Assembly: GCA_963971575.1 (NCBI GenBank)
Contig: OZ020612.1
Coordinates: forward strand, 32,281,916 to 32,345,915
Reading direction: 5' to 3'
Origin: Liopterus haemorrhoidalis
Lineage: Eukaryota > Arthropoda > Insecta > Coleoptera > Dytiscidae
DNA length: 64,000 nt
Every line of letters starts with the position of its first letter. Within the stretch, counting starts at the first letter, position 1. Below, piece by piece: positions 22,373 to 32,200 of this stretch. Both the position numbers and the translations under genes were made by a program. A model generated the notes under the pieces. The model saw only the letters and a list, made by a program, of their open reading frames with translations, was not told where the DNA came from and made no database searches.

Positions 22373-23942
22373 CTTTTCAACTATCAGGATATTTAAAGTT
22401 CCGTCACTGCTTATCATTTTGTATGTAAAATAGACTGCGACCCAAATCAGTTCGACACCCCTGCTGTTGGATATTGATGTTTATATCAAATAATAATTCC
22501 ATTATTTGTTGATAAAAAAATGTAATTGTTAAAACTTTCACTTGATTTTTTCTTCGATAAATACATATTTATTTGTATTTTTCGCGGGATATATTTTTGA
22601 ATTCTCAATATTTCTCTTACTTATGTTCAGTTCTCTAAATCAGCCGCTTGGTCACAATTTGTACAGAACGAACAGACTCATGTGACGGATAGAATTTGTG
22701 GAATAAGGATTTCCTATACCTACGAAAACCTAAAAACAACATGTAAATGTGCATTTTCTGTTAATTTCAACACTAATCATAATAAAATATAGTTTATTAT
22801 TATTGTAAAATACATAAGTTAATTTGCTGTACGATTATGATAAAATTGTTAAATTTTCATTTCATTGGACCCCCCCTCCATCTGAATACGCCACTGTTGT
22901 TCAGTACAACTTATATCAGTCCTTTATGTGTGTAAAACATTATAATTTCAAAAATACCTAAGAAGATATTGATATTCACATTTATCTACAAAATAAAACC
23001 AAATACCGATTTTAAGAGCGCTATTGTCTCCAAAACTACTCTCTTTATTATGTTTCTACTATTTTTACTCTATTCACGTTTGAGGTGTCATTTTAAAATT
23101 ACATTCTGAAGGTTATACCGAAGTCAGATTTCCACTTTATCTTATCTGAATCGAGTAATTAGTTGTTTAAAACAGTTTTATCATTTGACTGGGCGAATAT
23201 TTTAGTCGATGTGTCAGGGGGAAAAAGGATCAACGCTCCCCTTCATATAATTCGTTGGAGCATATTTGGAAAGTGATGAATTTTCACTTGAACAATAATT
23301 ATGTCACTTTATCAAGAGTAGGCAATCTTAAAAAAATGTTTATTTATACGAAAAAAAAAAAAAAAGAAACTGCCAATATTGTTTACAATGAAGTAATTGA
23401 AATATTAACTACTGTTGTGATTAAATTTTATCTTCAACTCCCCGGGCAGCGCCGTGTAATCTGCTGGTCCTGGGAGGGGCCCAGGCCCGTCGCCCCCCCC
23501 CTTGGCTGCGCCACTGCAATTTTATGATATAGATCAGTGTTTCTCAATATTTTTGGTATCATGAATCTCCTGTAATGTTGTCTGAAGTTGACGAACCCAT
23601 ATTGAGGCGGTCCATATATAAATTTAAATATAATAATATCCACTTGACTTGTCGAATTTCACTGGACACGTGCCCCCCTCCCTGAAAACGTCACTGTCCT
23701 CTATTGAAGTTAAAAATTGAGCTGCGTGGCGCTGGGATTTTTAATTTATTACCCTATACTAGCTAAAATCTAAAATTTTATCCGCTGAAAGTCTAACGCC
23801 CAATATACGCATAGTATAAATTTTCTAACGCCTAAATTAGCGCCTAGCGCAATTTAACAAAATGCAGCGCAAAATGCTACCAAGCTATCCTTGCCCAATC
23901 TGGCAACCCTGTCAGGAACATACTTTTATCTCTATGTATGTA

Positions 23943-24520
23943 CAGTCGATTCCGCTTAATTGGGACACATCGGGACTTAGGCATTTTGGCCCAATTAAGC
24001 GGCTGCCCCAATTAAGAGAATTTCACATAAAATTAAACAATGCATATTTTTCTTTCAATAATTTTACTTTATAAACTCTTGGTCAAAACTATAAATTACA
24101 TATAACCAAATAATATAAACTTTTAAGAAAAAATAATAATAAATTCCAAAATAAAATAATAAATAGGTACATACAATTTAATTCAATGCAAAAATGCGTC
24201 AAGTGTAGTCTGTCTTTTGTTTTTGTAACATTTCACTTCTACAAAATCAGCACAGGTATTCAGTGCGGCTCCCTTCATTTCCTTCCTGCATAAAATAACG
24301 CTGTAATATTAAATTCTTTGTACATATTTTTTCTTGAGAATATGTGTAACATAATATGTACTGTGATCTTAAATTTACTGTCCCAATTAAGCGGAATGTT
24401 GTCCCAATTAAACATGTAAATTTACTATTGGTTCCTTGGTTTGGTTTCTGTTCTTTGAGATTTGGCCCAAATAAGCGGCTGCCCCAATTAAGCGGTGGCC
24501 CAATTAAGCGGAATTGTCTG
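23943..24520. mobile_element. Tigger/pogo-derived element with AATTAAGCGG repeats (578 bp)
   Basis: The termini CAGTCGATTCCGCTTAATTG and, inverted, CAGACAATTCCGCTTAATTG are flanked by TA. Subterminal copies of CCAATTAAGCGG recur at both ends. The only coding relic is on the minus strand at 24183-24236, 'VKCYKNKRQTTLDAFLH' plus stop, which matches the 'KQTTLDxFF' tail that ends Tigger transposases. The rest of the transposase is deleted. Confidence 0.8.
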
Positions 24521-24600
24521 TACTTGTTGCAGTTCTGCAGGGTTGCCAATTTATAAAAACTGCAAACTTACAATAGCAAAAATTACTACACATATAAATA

Positions 24601-24929
24601 CAGTGGCGTATACAAAACTTATGGTTGAGAGGCATTTATGATGCTTATCTGTAAGCAGGAGGCATACGGCCCGCAAAATATTTTTTTATGACCCATCAAT
24701 AGTTTATGAAATAAACATACTCAGCTTATTTAAGATAAAAATATATTTAAAAAAGTAAAATATATTCTCTTTTCCCTTTTCTGTTTATGAAAAATGTTCA
24801 AGAAGCCCATCGGGATATTAGTAGTTCTACCACTACTTATTACCTGTTATTTCTTGAACATTGACTCGCAACCCAAATGACTTTGACACCCTCTACTATA
24901 GGATATTGATAATCCAAAATAATAAAAAA
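24601..24929. repeat. Partial hAT-like element truncated by Helentron-like copy B
   Basis: It begins CAGTGGCGTATAC and carries phrases shared with the 18299 and 45591 elements ('CATACGGCCCGCAAAATATTTTTTTATGACCC', 'TATTCTCTTTTCCCTTTTCTGTTTATGA', 'GGATATTGAT' in pieces). The match ends at 24929, where Helentron-like copy B starts. Confidence 0.6.
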
Positions 24930-26096
24930 TTGATGTGAAGTGTGAATTTTCACACATTGCAGGATTTCGCAGGTATATAATAAGTGAAGGCGGCATGCTG
25001 AGTGTGTAGGACAAATTTTGCTTTGTAGTAATCACGGCAAAATGAACGATCTTTTTAAAATAATTTATCGTCTGTTAATCTCAGAGCTTTAAAAACAAAT
25101 TTTATGTTAAAATATTTTTTTGTTAATTTTAATTCGAATACCTAATATCATTATTTAGGTTTCTAAATAAGTGCAGTATTTTTTTTATATAACAAGGTTC
25201 ATTAAGATTTTGAAAATTGGGCCTATGGCTTTCATTGGTTGTCTTAAATCATACGCTCCGCCCCTCTGGCTTCGTATAAAAGACACAGAATGAAAATATA
25301 ATTCCAATTGGTTATTAAATTTACGCTCTTGAAAATTAAATTCAAAATGTGCTAAAATATAACTAGAATTTTAACAAATTAATTTAAACATAATAAATAT
25401 GAAAAAAAAAAACAAAAAATAAAATTGACTCCACAAGCCAGGAACGAACCTGTGTAGTGAATAACGATCCTGTGTGGTTGTCGAGCAACTGAGCCACTAG
25501 ACCACCAAACGCTTATCAACTTAGTGTGTTATAAGAGTATAACATGTCTGCATCGTCAACCAAAAAACACAAAAAATGCGTTATTTTCCGAAAACATAAT
25601 CTGATCAAAAATTCCTGTTGTAATATTCCGGTTCACACCATTATACATTACTTAGAATTTTTTCACATTTTTAGTTTAAACCATCATTTTTGTCCCACAC
25701 CCTGTAGCCCATACAGGGTGTGGGACAAAAATTTCTTTGCACAATTTTGGCAAAAATCGCCTCAAAATAATTTATTTTGCAAAAATTAAATTTTGATCGT
25801 TAACCCACGTACTAATTTCATTACGGCTTTCATTTGATACCCTATTCAGAATTTTAAAAAAATATTTTATTTTTCGATGAGCACTTATTTGTTTATATTT
25901 TTAGGGGGATATGTTTTTTAGATGTTTTAGTATTTTTCCTATGTGCGGGTCAAAAAGTTGTACAAGCATGCCAATTTTCAACTCTCTAGGTTTAGCCGTT
26001 TGGCTACAATTTTTACCGAACAGACAGACAGACAGACAGACAGACAGACGACAAAATGACGGTATAAGGGTTTTTTGGTCATACCTACAAAACCCT
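24930..26096 (+). mobile_element. Helentron-like non-autonomous element, copy B (1,167 bp)
   Basis: It starts TTGATGTGAAGTGTGAATTT with the hairpin GTGTGAATTTTCACAC. It ends with an (ACAG)n microsatellite (26020-26049) and then CTACAAAACCC followed by an A-run. It lies between A-runs, the same target type as copies A and C. The middle holds a tRNA-like module on the minus strand (25429-25508). About 25690-25730 contains a short inverted duplication of 'ACAGGGTGTGGGACAAA', which accounts for part of its extra length. Confidence 0.65.
25429..25508 (-). other. tRNA-like module inside Helentron-like copy B
   Basis: The minus strand has GTGGCTCAGTTG as a box A-like word and CAGGTTCGTTCC as a box B-like word at tRNA-like spacing, with a 4-bp T-stem. 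The anticodon region is unlike that of copies A and C. No complete cloverleaf can be drawn. Confidence 0.45.
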
Positions 26097-26227
26097 AAAA
26101 AGATGATAGTTTCCTTCTTTATTGATAAAAATATTAAAAAGTTAAGCGCACACCAACAATGGCTATTGCGCCTCTTTATTGATAAAAAAATATATATGAT
26201 GTTTCTTCAATTTACTTCTTTTAATAA

Positions 26228-26395
26228 ATATAGGTTATTCCAAACGTTTAAATGGAACTAACTGGAATTTTTATTTTCCTAAGTTGTTCTTTTTAAGCTT
26301 TGAAGTGGGCTTGTCTAAACAAAATGGTCAAAGGCTACTTAATCGGTAAAAGTTACAAGAATTCAAAATCTAGCTCCGCTTCAACCAAAGAAGCA
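26228..26395. mobile_element. Small TA-target MITE, copy 1
   Basis: The ends are TATTCCAAACGTTT…GGAACTAACTGGAATTTT on the left and TCAAAATCTAGCTCCGCTT on the right. Relatives of the same design are at 38050-38155, 54187-54365 and 58932-59108, and a lone end is at 40857-40896. All are about 110-180 bp, end in 'TTCCAAACG' words and lack coding sequence. Confidence 0.65.
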
Positions 26396-27113
26396 GGATA
26401 TACATATTTGTTTATATTTTTTGCGCGATATGTTTTATAAGTCTTAGTATTTGTCGTACATGTGGGTCGAAGAGATGTTATACGCATGCCAAATTACAAT
26501 TCTCTAGATCGAGCCGTTTAGCCACAATTTCTGACGAACACACACGCAGACCCATGAGTGACGGTATTTCTTAATCATTCCTATCCTACGAAACCAAAAA
26601 CACAATGAACATATGAATATTCAATTTACATTAATTTCAATACTGATCATTATAAGAGAAATATAAGATAGACCAGTGGTGGATAAAAGCCAGCCCGCGA
26701 CAGCATTCAATCCGGCCCGCTTCATGAAATAAATAAAAATGTATATTGTTCGGTCTTGTTTTATAAAACGCCCATGGTCCGTTCTGAAAAACTCTAGTTC
26801 GGCCAACCCATTGTCCACCTTCATTCAATATGTGTTTACGTCACTATTATGCATTTTTTGTAATTTGTAGCGCTACCCCCATCGTCACCAATACACTGAA
26901 ATTAGGAAGCAGTTTTACACATTGCTATCAACGAGGTAATTCGAAATTTCGACTAAATAATTAATAATGAGCATGCTAAATTTCATTCCTCACATTAAGC
27001 TATTTTGTATTTTTGTGAATTATAATTATAAAGTTGCTTTTCGTTTATGTAGAAGATTTAGTTCGTACCTATTCAAAATCCATCCTATTTTTCTTTCTTG
27101 TGTTTTCAAAGTA

Positions 27114-28104
27114 CAGTCAACGTACTTTCGATTCTCGTACATCGTACGTTCGATGTTACGTACAGATATATTTTGGCAATATGTCCGCACGAACACAAAT
27201 ATCCTCACGAACGTACACTTCACTTGAACCCGTCGGCGAAAATGCTTGTTGATTTCCGTAACACGCAAATTTTGACGGACAATTAAAATGGGCGTATGCA
27301 GGGCCGGCGCTAGGATTTGCGAGGCCATGTGCGAGAAGAGCAAAAAAAATAGGTGCTCACCTCCCAGATCCAAGTGAAGACCAAAAAAAAAACAAAGATC
27401 CTCACCTCACAGATCCAAGTGAAAAGCAAAAAAAAAAAAAGTCTTCACCTTCAAGTGAGGATTATGCGCGAGGCCTGTAGTTGAACGCGGGGCCTGCTGA
27501 AGACCGCGGGGCCTGCTGTTGACCGCGGGGCCATGTGCCACTGCACATGCCTCGCGCCGGCCCTGGGCGTATGACTGAATAGATTATAAAATTTTATGTA
27601 CTTTTTTATTCATAAAAAATACTAACAATATAATGAATAGAAAATAAATAAATACATGCATTTCATACAAAAATTATCCATTGTTGGAATTTTTTGTCAA
27701 AGATTTGCCCACAGTTAATTAAACTGAAGCCTTATTCTTTTCCTGATACATAACTTTGTAACAAGCGGTACTACTGCGAAGATTCCGAATTACATCGTTT
27801 CTTCTTTTTAAATCCAGGTCCGAATTATCTATTAATTCTACAATATTTTCAACCTCTATTTCTCTAATAATTCACAAATTCCCAGCGAATGCCCATTCAC
27901 AAAGCGGCGATTGTACGTTTGTGCGGACAAAGTGTACTTTCATGCGGACTAGTGTACGTTCGAACGGACATGGAGAAGCAATGTGAGAACCAAAAAATCG
28001 TAATCATGTACATTTATATAGAAATACACAGTCCGGTTAGAGTACAAATCGCTTAATGTACAACACATTGGGAACGCATTAAGTACGTTAGTGAGCGCTG
28101 ACTG
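27114..28104. mobile_element. Tigger/pogo-derived element nested in a hAT element
   Basis: It is flanked by TA. The ends read CAGTCAACGTACTTTCGATT and, inverted, CAGTCAGCGCTCACTAACGT. The same 'CGTACGTTCG' words pack the subterminal regions of the larger relative at 34769-36790. On the minus strand, 27719-27872 encodes 'ENIVELIDNSDLDLKRRND' and 'VIRNLRSSTACYKVMYQEK', then a stop. This aligns with the C-terminal coding fragment of the 34.8 kb element. Confidence 0.8.
27299..27565. mobile_element. hAT-type MITE, innermost level of the nest (267 bp)
   Basis: Inverted termini CAGGGCCGGCGC…GCGCCGGCCCTG and a perfect 8-bp duplication GGCGTATG (27291-27298 and 27566-27573) define it. Internal tandem units with 'CCAAGTGAAGACCAAAAAA…TCCTCACC' are shared with the MITE at 17646-17897, and a second set of repeats carries 'GACCGCGGGGCC'. 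It is the youngest of three insertions at this locus. Confidence 0.92.
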
Positions 28105-28609
28105 TATTTAGAATCTTAATTAATTTTACGTACGAGAAGTTATTTTGAGATATTTTCACATTTCGAAAAAACAAAAATAGAGCACTGCAAAAGACCCGCA
28201 CTTCCAAATTTATTTCGGTCTGCGTTATCCTAATTAAATTTTATTCGGCCCATTGCAAAAAAAAAAAAAAAAAATGCCCACCTCTGAGATAGACTGTAAT
28301 TTGTACATGCAAACATAAGTTATTTTGCGGTACGTTTATTTGTGATATATTAAATTTTCATTTCATTGGATTTTAAGGGTGGCACGATCCCCATCTAATA
28401 TACCCCACACCAACGGGAAAACGCTAAGAAGAAGATATATACATATACCACATATACATACGTATACCATATGTATATGATATATTTGCGTTGACCTCGA
28501 TATCTACACTCGAACATGTGGAACATTTATTTTCAACTATTTAAAATACATAAATTGTGAGAGAATATTTTGTTCCTGTAAAATAAAGCACATTTTTGCA
28601 GAAGAGAGA

Positions 28610-28830
28610 ACATTACAGACAAAAGGGAACTGTCCTACGAAAACGAGGATGGTTGGCAACCCTAGTTCTGATTGCACCGTCAGTTCGGAGTGTAGGTCTA
28701 CTTGTCGATCGAAAAATTGATATAAGCTAGTCGAGTAAGATGCGCGATGCTGTACCGCCAAACAATACAGTCAAACGGAGGACTGTCCTGCAAAATGGAG
28801 GACGGTTGGCAATCCCAGATGTGAATGATT
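28610..28830. repeat. Two copies of a short 'GTTGGCAACCC' repeat
   Basis: The stretches at about 28614-28665 and 28767-28822 share 'GACTGTCCT(A/G)C(A/G)AAA…GGA(C/T)GGTTGGCAA(C/T)CC'. They lie just beyond the FGGY 3' end. They are probably two ends or a tandem pair of a small repeat; neither shows clear target duplications. Confidence 0.45.
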
Positions 28831-28914
28831 TACCATTGTTCTCATCTAAGGAAAAAATAATTAAGGAAGTAATATTTATAATATACACACTTGTCAATAG
28901 GTCAAATATAAATG

Positions 28915-28920
28915 TTTATT
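28915..28920 (-). terminator. FGGY: Poly(A) signal of the FGGY gene
   Basis: AATAAA on the minus strand lies 13 bp downstream of the FGGY stop codon. It is the nearest canonical signal; a very short 3' UTR is therefore possible, though other signals further down cannot be excluded. Confidence 0.5.
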
Positions 28921-28933
28921 TTATCCTTCCCCT

Positions 28934-29293
28934 CTACATTTTCATAAGATCATTATATTCCTTTTGGTGTTCTACCATCTTCAAAAACACTTTATATTTC
29001 TTCTCATGATATATATTAGCCTCCTGATTAGGCATTACAACATTTGCTTTTCCGGCCATAGAGTTGATTGCTTCGTTCATATTGCAGAATACTCCTGCGG
29101 CACAAGCACCCAGAATGGCTGAACCGAGAAGGACGGATTCTGGTTCATCCGGGCATAACACAGGGAGATTCACAACATCTGCCTGCGTTTGAACAAACAG
29201 AGGATTCTTACTTAATCCTCCGCAGATTAAGACAGATGATAAGTTGTCGTAGCCAGATTCTTTTAGGGTATCCATTATATGTCGTGTTCCATA
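28934..29293 (-). CDS. FGGY: FGGY exon 8 (terminal)
   Basis: It encodes residues 430-548 and the TAG stop: '[15 protein letters not shown]', '[20 protein letters not shown]', '[19 protein letters not shown]', and the family ending '[20 protein letters not shown]'. The acceptor is TTCCAG|TAT. The C-terminus coincides with the usual end of the family. Confidence 0.96.
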   Translation of the reverse strand, partial: YGTRHIMDTLKESGYDNLSSVLICGGLSKNPLFVQTQADVVNLPVLCPDEPESVLLGSAILGACAAGVFCNMNEAINSMAGKANVVMPNQEANIYHEKKYKVFLKMVEHQKEYNDLMKM

Positions 29294-32200
29294 CTGGAAT
29301 AAAATGTGTACAGTATACAGCATAATTAAATTTAAACTAATAGAGATGGGGGTGTATAAAAGAACATATATATTTACCGATGATAAATAATTGCTAAACA
29401 TTTTAGAATTTAAAAACTTATTAAGAGAATTTTGGGAAAAAACGAACGTTTGGTGACTATCATGTGTACGGTTTCCGACAAGGAAGATCTACCACGGAAC
29501 AAGTATTTTGTCTCCAGCAAATAACGGAAAAGGCATGGGAATATGATATAGATTTATTTATGGTCTTTTTTGATATTAAGACAGCGTATGATAGGATTTA
29601 CCGCAGAAAGATAACAGAAACCCTCGAAGAGCTCAAAGTGCCAAAAAAACTAATTAGGTTAATTAAAATTACTTTGGATAACACCCTCAATAGTTGCAAT
29701 ACGTATAAGGTAGTGGAAAAGATCTCAGGAAGTTAAATGTGAGGAATTGGAAGGAGAAAGTCAAGAAGAGGGATGAATGGAAGCGATTTTGAGAGGAGTC
29801 ATACATGATGATGATGACAAAAATGAGGTTATAGTAAATATTAATTGTTCAAATAATTATTTTTTTAAAATCTATTATCCCGAAATGCGCCAGTAAAATT
29901 TATTTTAACCCGTAAGTACTACTATCGGATCCTAGGGACCGAACGTGTCATTGTATTGAGTTTGGAGTTCAAGTAGGGGAAGGAGAAAAGCGAGTTTCCT
30001 GGAATGCTCAAACAAGTTCATACTCGTGAGTTAGTCATAACTGGGGATCATTTAAACAATTGTTTTTCAATTATAATACAATTTGGGTGCTTGGGACCCA
30101 ATAGTACCTTCAGTGAACAATTTTCGATATAATTTAGGTAAGCTATAGTGAATTAATTATATGAAATTTTGTACATTTAGTAAATCTAGTAAACCAGCGA
30201 AATATGGACTGAAACTACAAATACTAGCCGATTCAAGAATCCACTATATGGTCATTGCTGAGGTATATACCGGCAAAAGTTTGAACCCAGAAAAAAGTAA
30301 TTTTTCTAATCCTGCTCAAGTCGCATTATGATTAATACCATCAATAATAAATACCAAACGAAATATTACGGCAGTTAATTGGTACTCCTCCGCTAAATTG
30401 ATGGACGAACTAAAAAAAGGATTGACTTATGTGGAAAAGATAAAAAAGAATAAAAGGCAGATTCCTCCACAAATTCTTCCTAACAGAAATGACAAAGTTA
30501 GTTCATCAAAATTTGGATTCACATCTGACAAAACAATAGTTTCTTAGGTTCCAAAAAAGGGAAAGGCAATGATTTTAATATCTAACTGGCATCATAATTG
30601 TACAATAGTAGAATCAACTCAAAAGCCAGAAATAATAACGTACTATAATGATACAAAAGCTGGGGTAGACGCACTACATGAAAAATGTGCCGCATATTCC
30701 ACATCGCGTAGAAGTCGCAAATGGATCATGGCTCTGTTTCATGCCATATTAAATATTTGTGGAATTAATAGCCGTGTTTATACCAATTGTAGAACGGAGG
30801 AAGAGAAATAACCAGATATTGTTTTTTAAAAGAATTGGGACGTGAATTATGTGTTCCCTATATAAAATAGCATTAAAATGTAAGCTTCGTCAAAAAGCGG
30901 CAGATGTGTTAGGGATTCTATTAGAAGCCGAAACCGTACCTGAAGTACCTTGCAGCAAGTCAAAAAGGCCAAAGTGTCGCATTTGCCCCCAAGGAAAGGA
31001 CCGTAAAACGAATCATTATTGTAAACTGTGCAAAATACCGATTTGTCTAAAATGCAGTGAATTTGTTTGTCTTAATTGTATTTCGGATAATTAGTTATAT
31101 AATTTAGTTCTTAATACTTCAATAAATTATATTTTAGTGAAAATATTTGAGTTATTTAAAAACATATTTCGTTTTTGAAATTAATTACATTTGGGTCCAT
31201 GGGACCCGATAGTAGTACTTATGAAACAATATTTGGGTAGTAGTACTTACGGGTTAAAAACTTTGTAAAATGAAAACCTAAATCCTACAAATTTTAGAGA
31301 TTTTAGCAAAATTCTTCCACACTGAAATAGAGCCGGGTCTAAGCACAGGCAAATCTAGACAGGTGCCTAGGGGTACTGGAGAAAATGGGGCACTTGAAGT
31401 TACTGTACACCCATGGCAGTTATATACATATATATACTCATCAGATATTTGCAATAGAGAGTAATTTTTCACTTACTGCTAAGGCTTGTATAGTTGCTAA
31501 GTATAAAGTAGCTAAATTTTCCTTATCGGTTGATAATGTTAATCCTGAAATCTGAATATAAAATATTATTTTTTTTTACTACAAATTATTTGGTCTATTT
31601 TTTTCATACCATTCCTTTAATACTGGGATCTGCTAAAGGTGATCTGTTTCCATGAAAATCAGGCCAAACATGAATATCACGTGTTAAATAATCTGTAGAT
31701 GGCAGGTTGAGATTCTCACTCATATTGGAAAGTAAATCGCTTAAATACATTTGGATATGTCTAAAAAATATAAAATATTATATCTATATCTAGCTATATT
31801 TAGCTACCTATCTTTTTCTTTTTATTTCCCAGTTATGAAGTATCTTAGATTACTTGGTAACATTATCCACACTTCACACAGAAGAACCCGATAGGCTCTG
31901 ATTATGCTTAAGATTTGTGTGACTTATGGAAAAGCTTAGTAAAAAAAAGCTGTGGATTGTATACGAAAGTGTTACCCTAGTTTAGTATTGTAATGGGAAT
32001 AAAATTTAATATCTAGTTTTTAACAGATGCTACTGCTGTCTTCAGCGTAAATTAATATATTTTTTTACTTATGGTAAAAGTCTGATAACCCGGATGCCAG
32101 AAATCCAGACAACTCAAGAATCCCGATTTTTCGAAAACTCACGACCTTTTTAAATTAACCGGATTTTTGGGTATGCGCTCAAAAGAACGAATGCATATTT

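Larger units (their letters stand above)
18509..22386 (-). mobile_element. CR1-type LINE (3.9 kb)
   Basis: A non-LTR retrotransposon lies on the minus strand with ORF1, ORF2 and a 3' end of repeated TTTGA units (18509-18528), the short 3' repeat typical of CR1-related clades. Borders come from comparison with the uninterrupted host copy at 45.79 kb, where 'CCTTCGGGATATTTAAAG' is continuous. No clear target duplication is seen. Only about 14 bp precede the ORF1 ATG, so the 5' UTR is missing. Confidence 0.88.
18299..23516. mobile_element. Non-autonomous hAT-like element split by a LINE
   Basis: The left end is CAGTGGCGCAGCC and the right end is GGCTGCGCCACTG, an exact inverted match of 13 bp. 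The flanks are CAATTTGA (18291-18298) and CAATTTTA (23517-23524), an 8-bp duplication with one difference. Without the LINE at 18509-22386 the element would be about 1.34 kb, the size of its uninterrupted relative at 45591-46911. No transposase was recognised. An internal stretch near 22.56-22.74 kb is itself related to the Helentron-like family end. Confidence 0.9.
26674..28286. mobile_element. hAT-like element carrying two nested insertions
   Basis: The ends are CAGTGGTGGATAAAAGCC and an inverted …GCCCACCTCTG, with a perfect 8-bp duplication AGATAGAC at 26666-26673 and 28287-28294. Inside it lies the Tigger derivative 27114-28104. After removing that insert the element is about 0.62 kb. Its subterminal text ('CAGCCCGCGACAGCATTC…CGGCCCGC') resembles a degraded hAT family rather than a coding element. 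Confidence 0.85.

Noticed and set aside
27026..27373. Minus-strand frame of 115 codons
   Set aside because: It crosses three transposon borders (hAT, Tigger, hAT MITE), so it is a chance frame.
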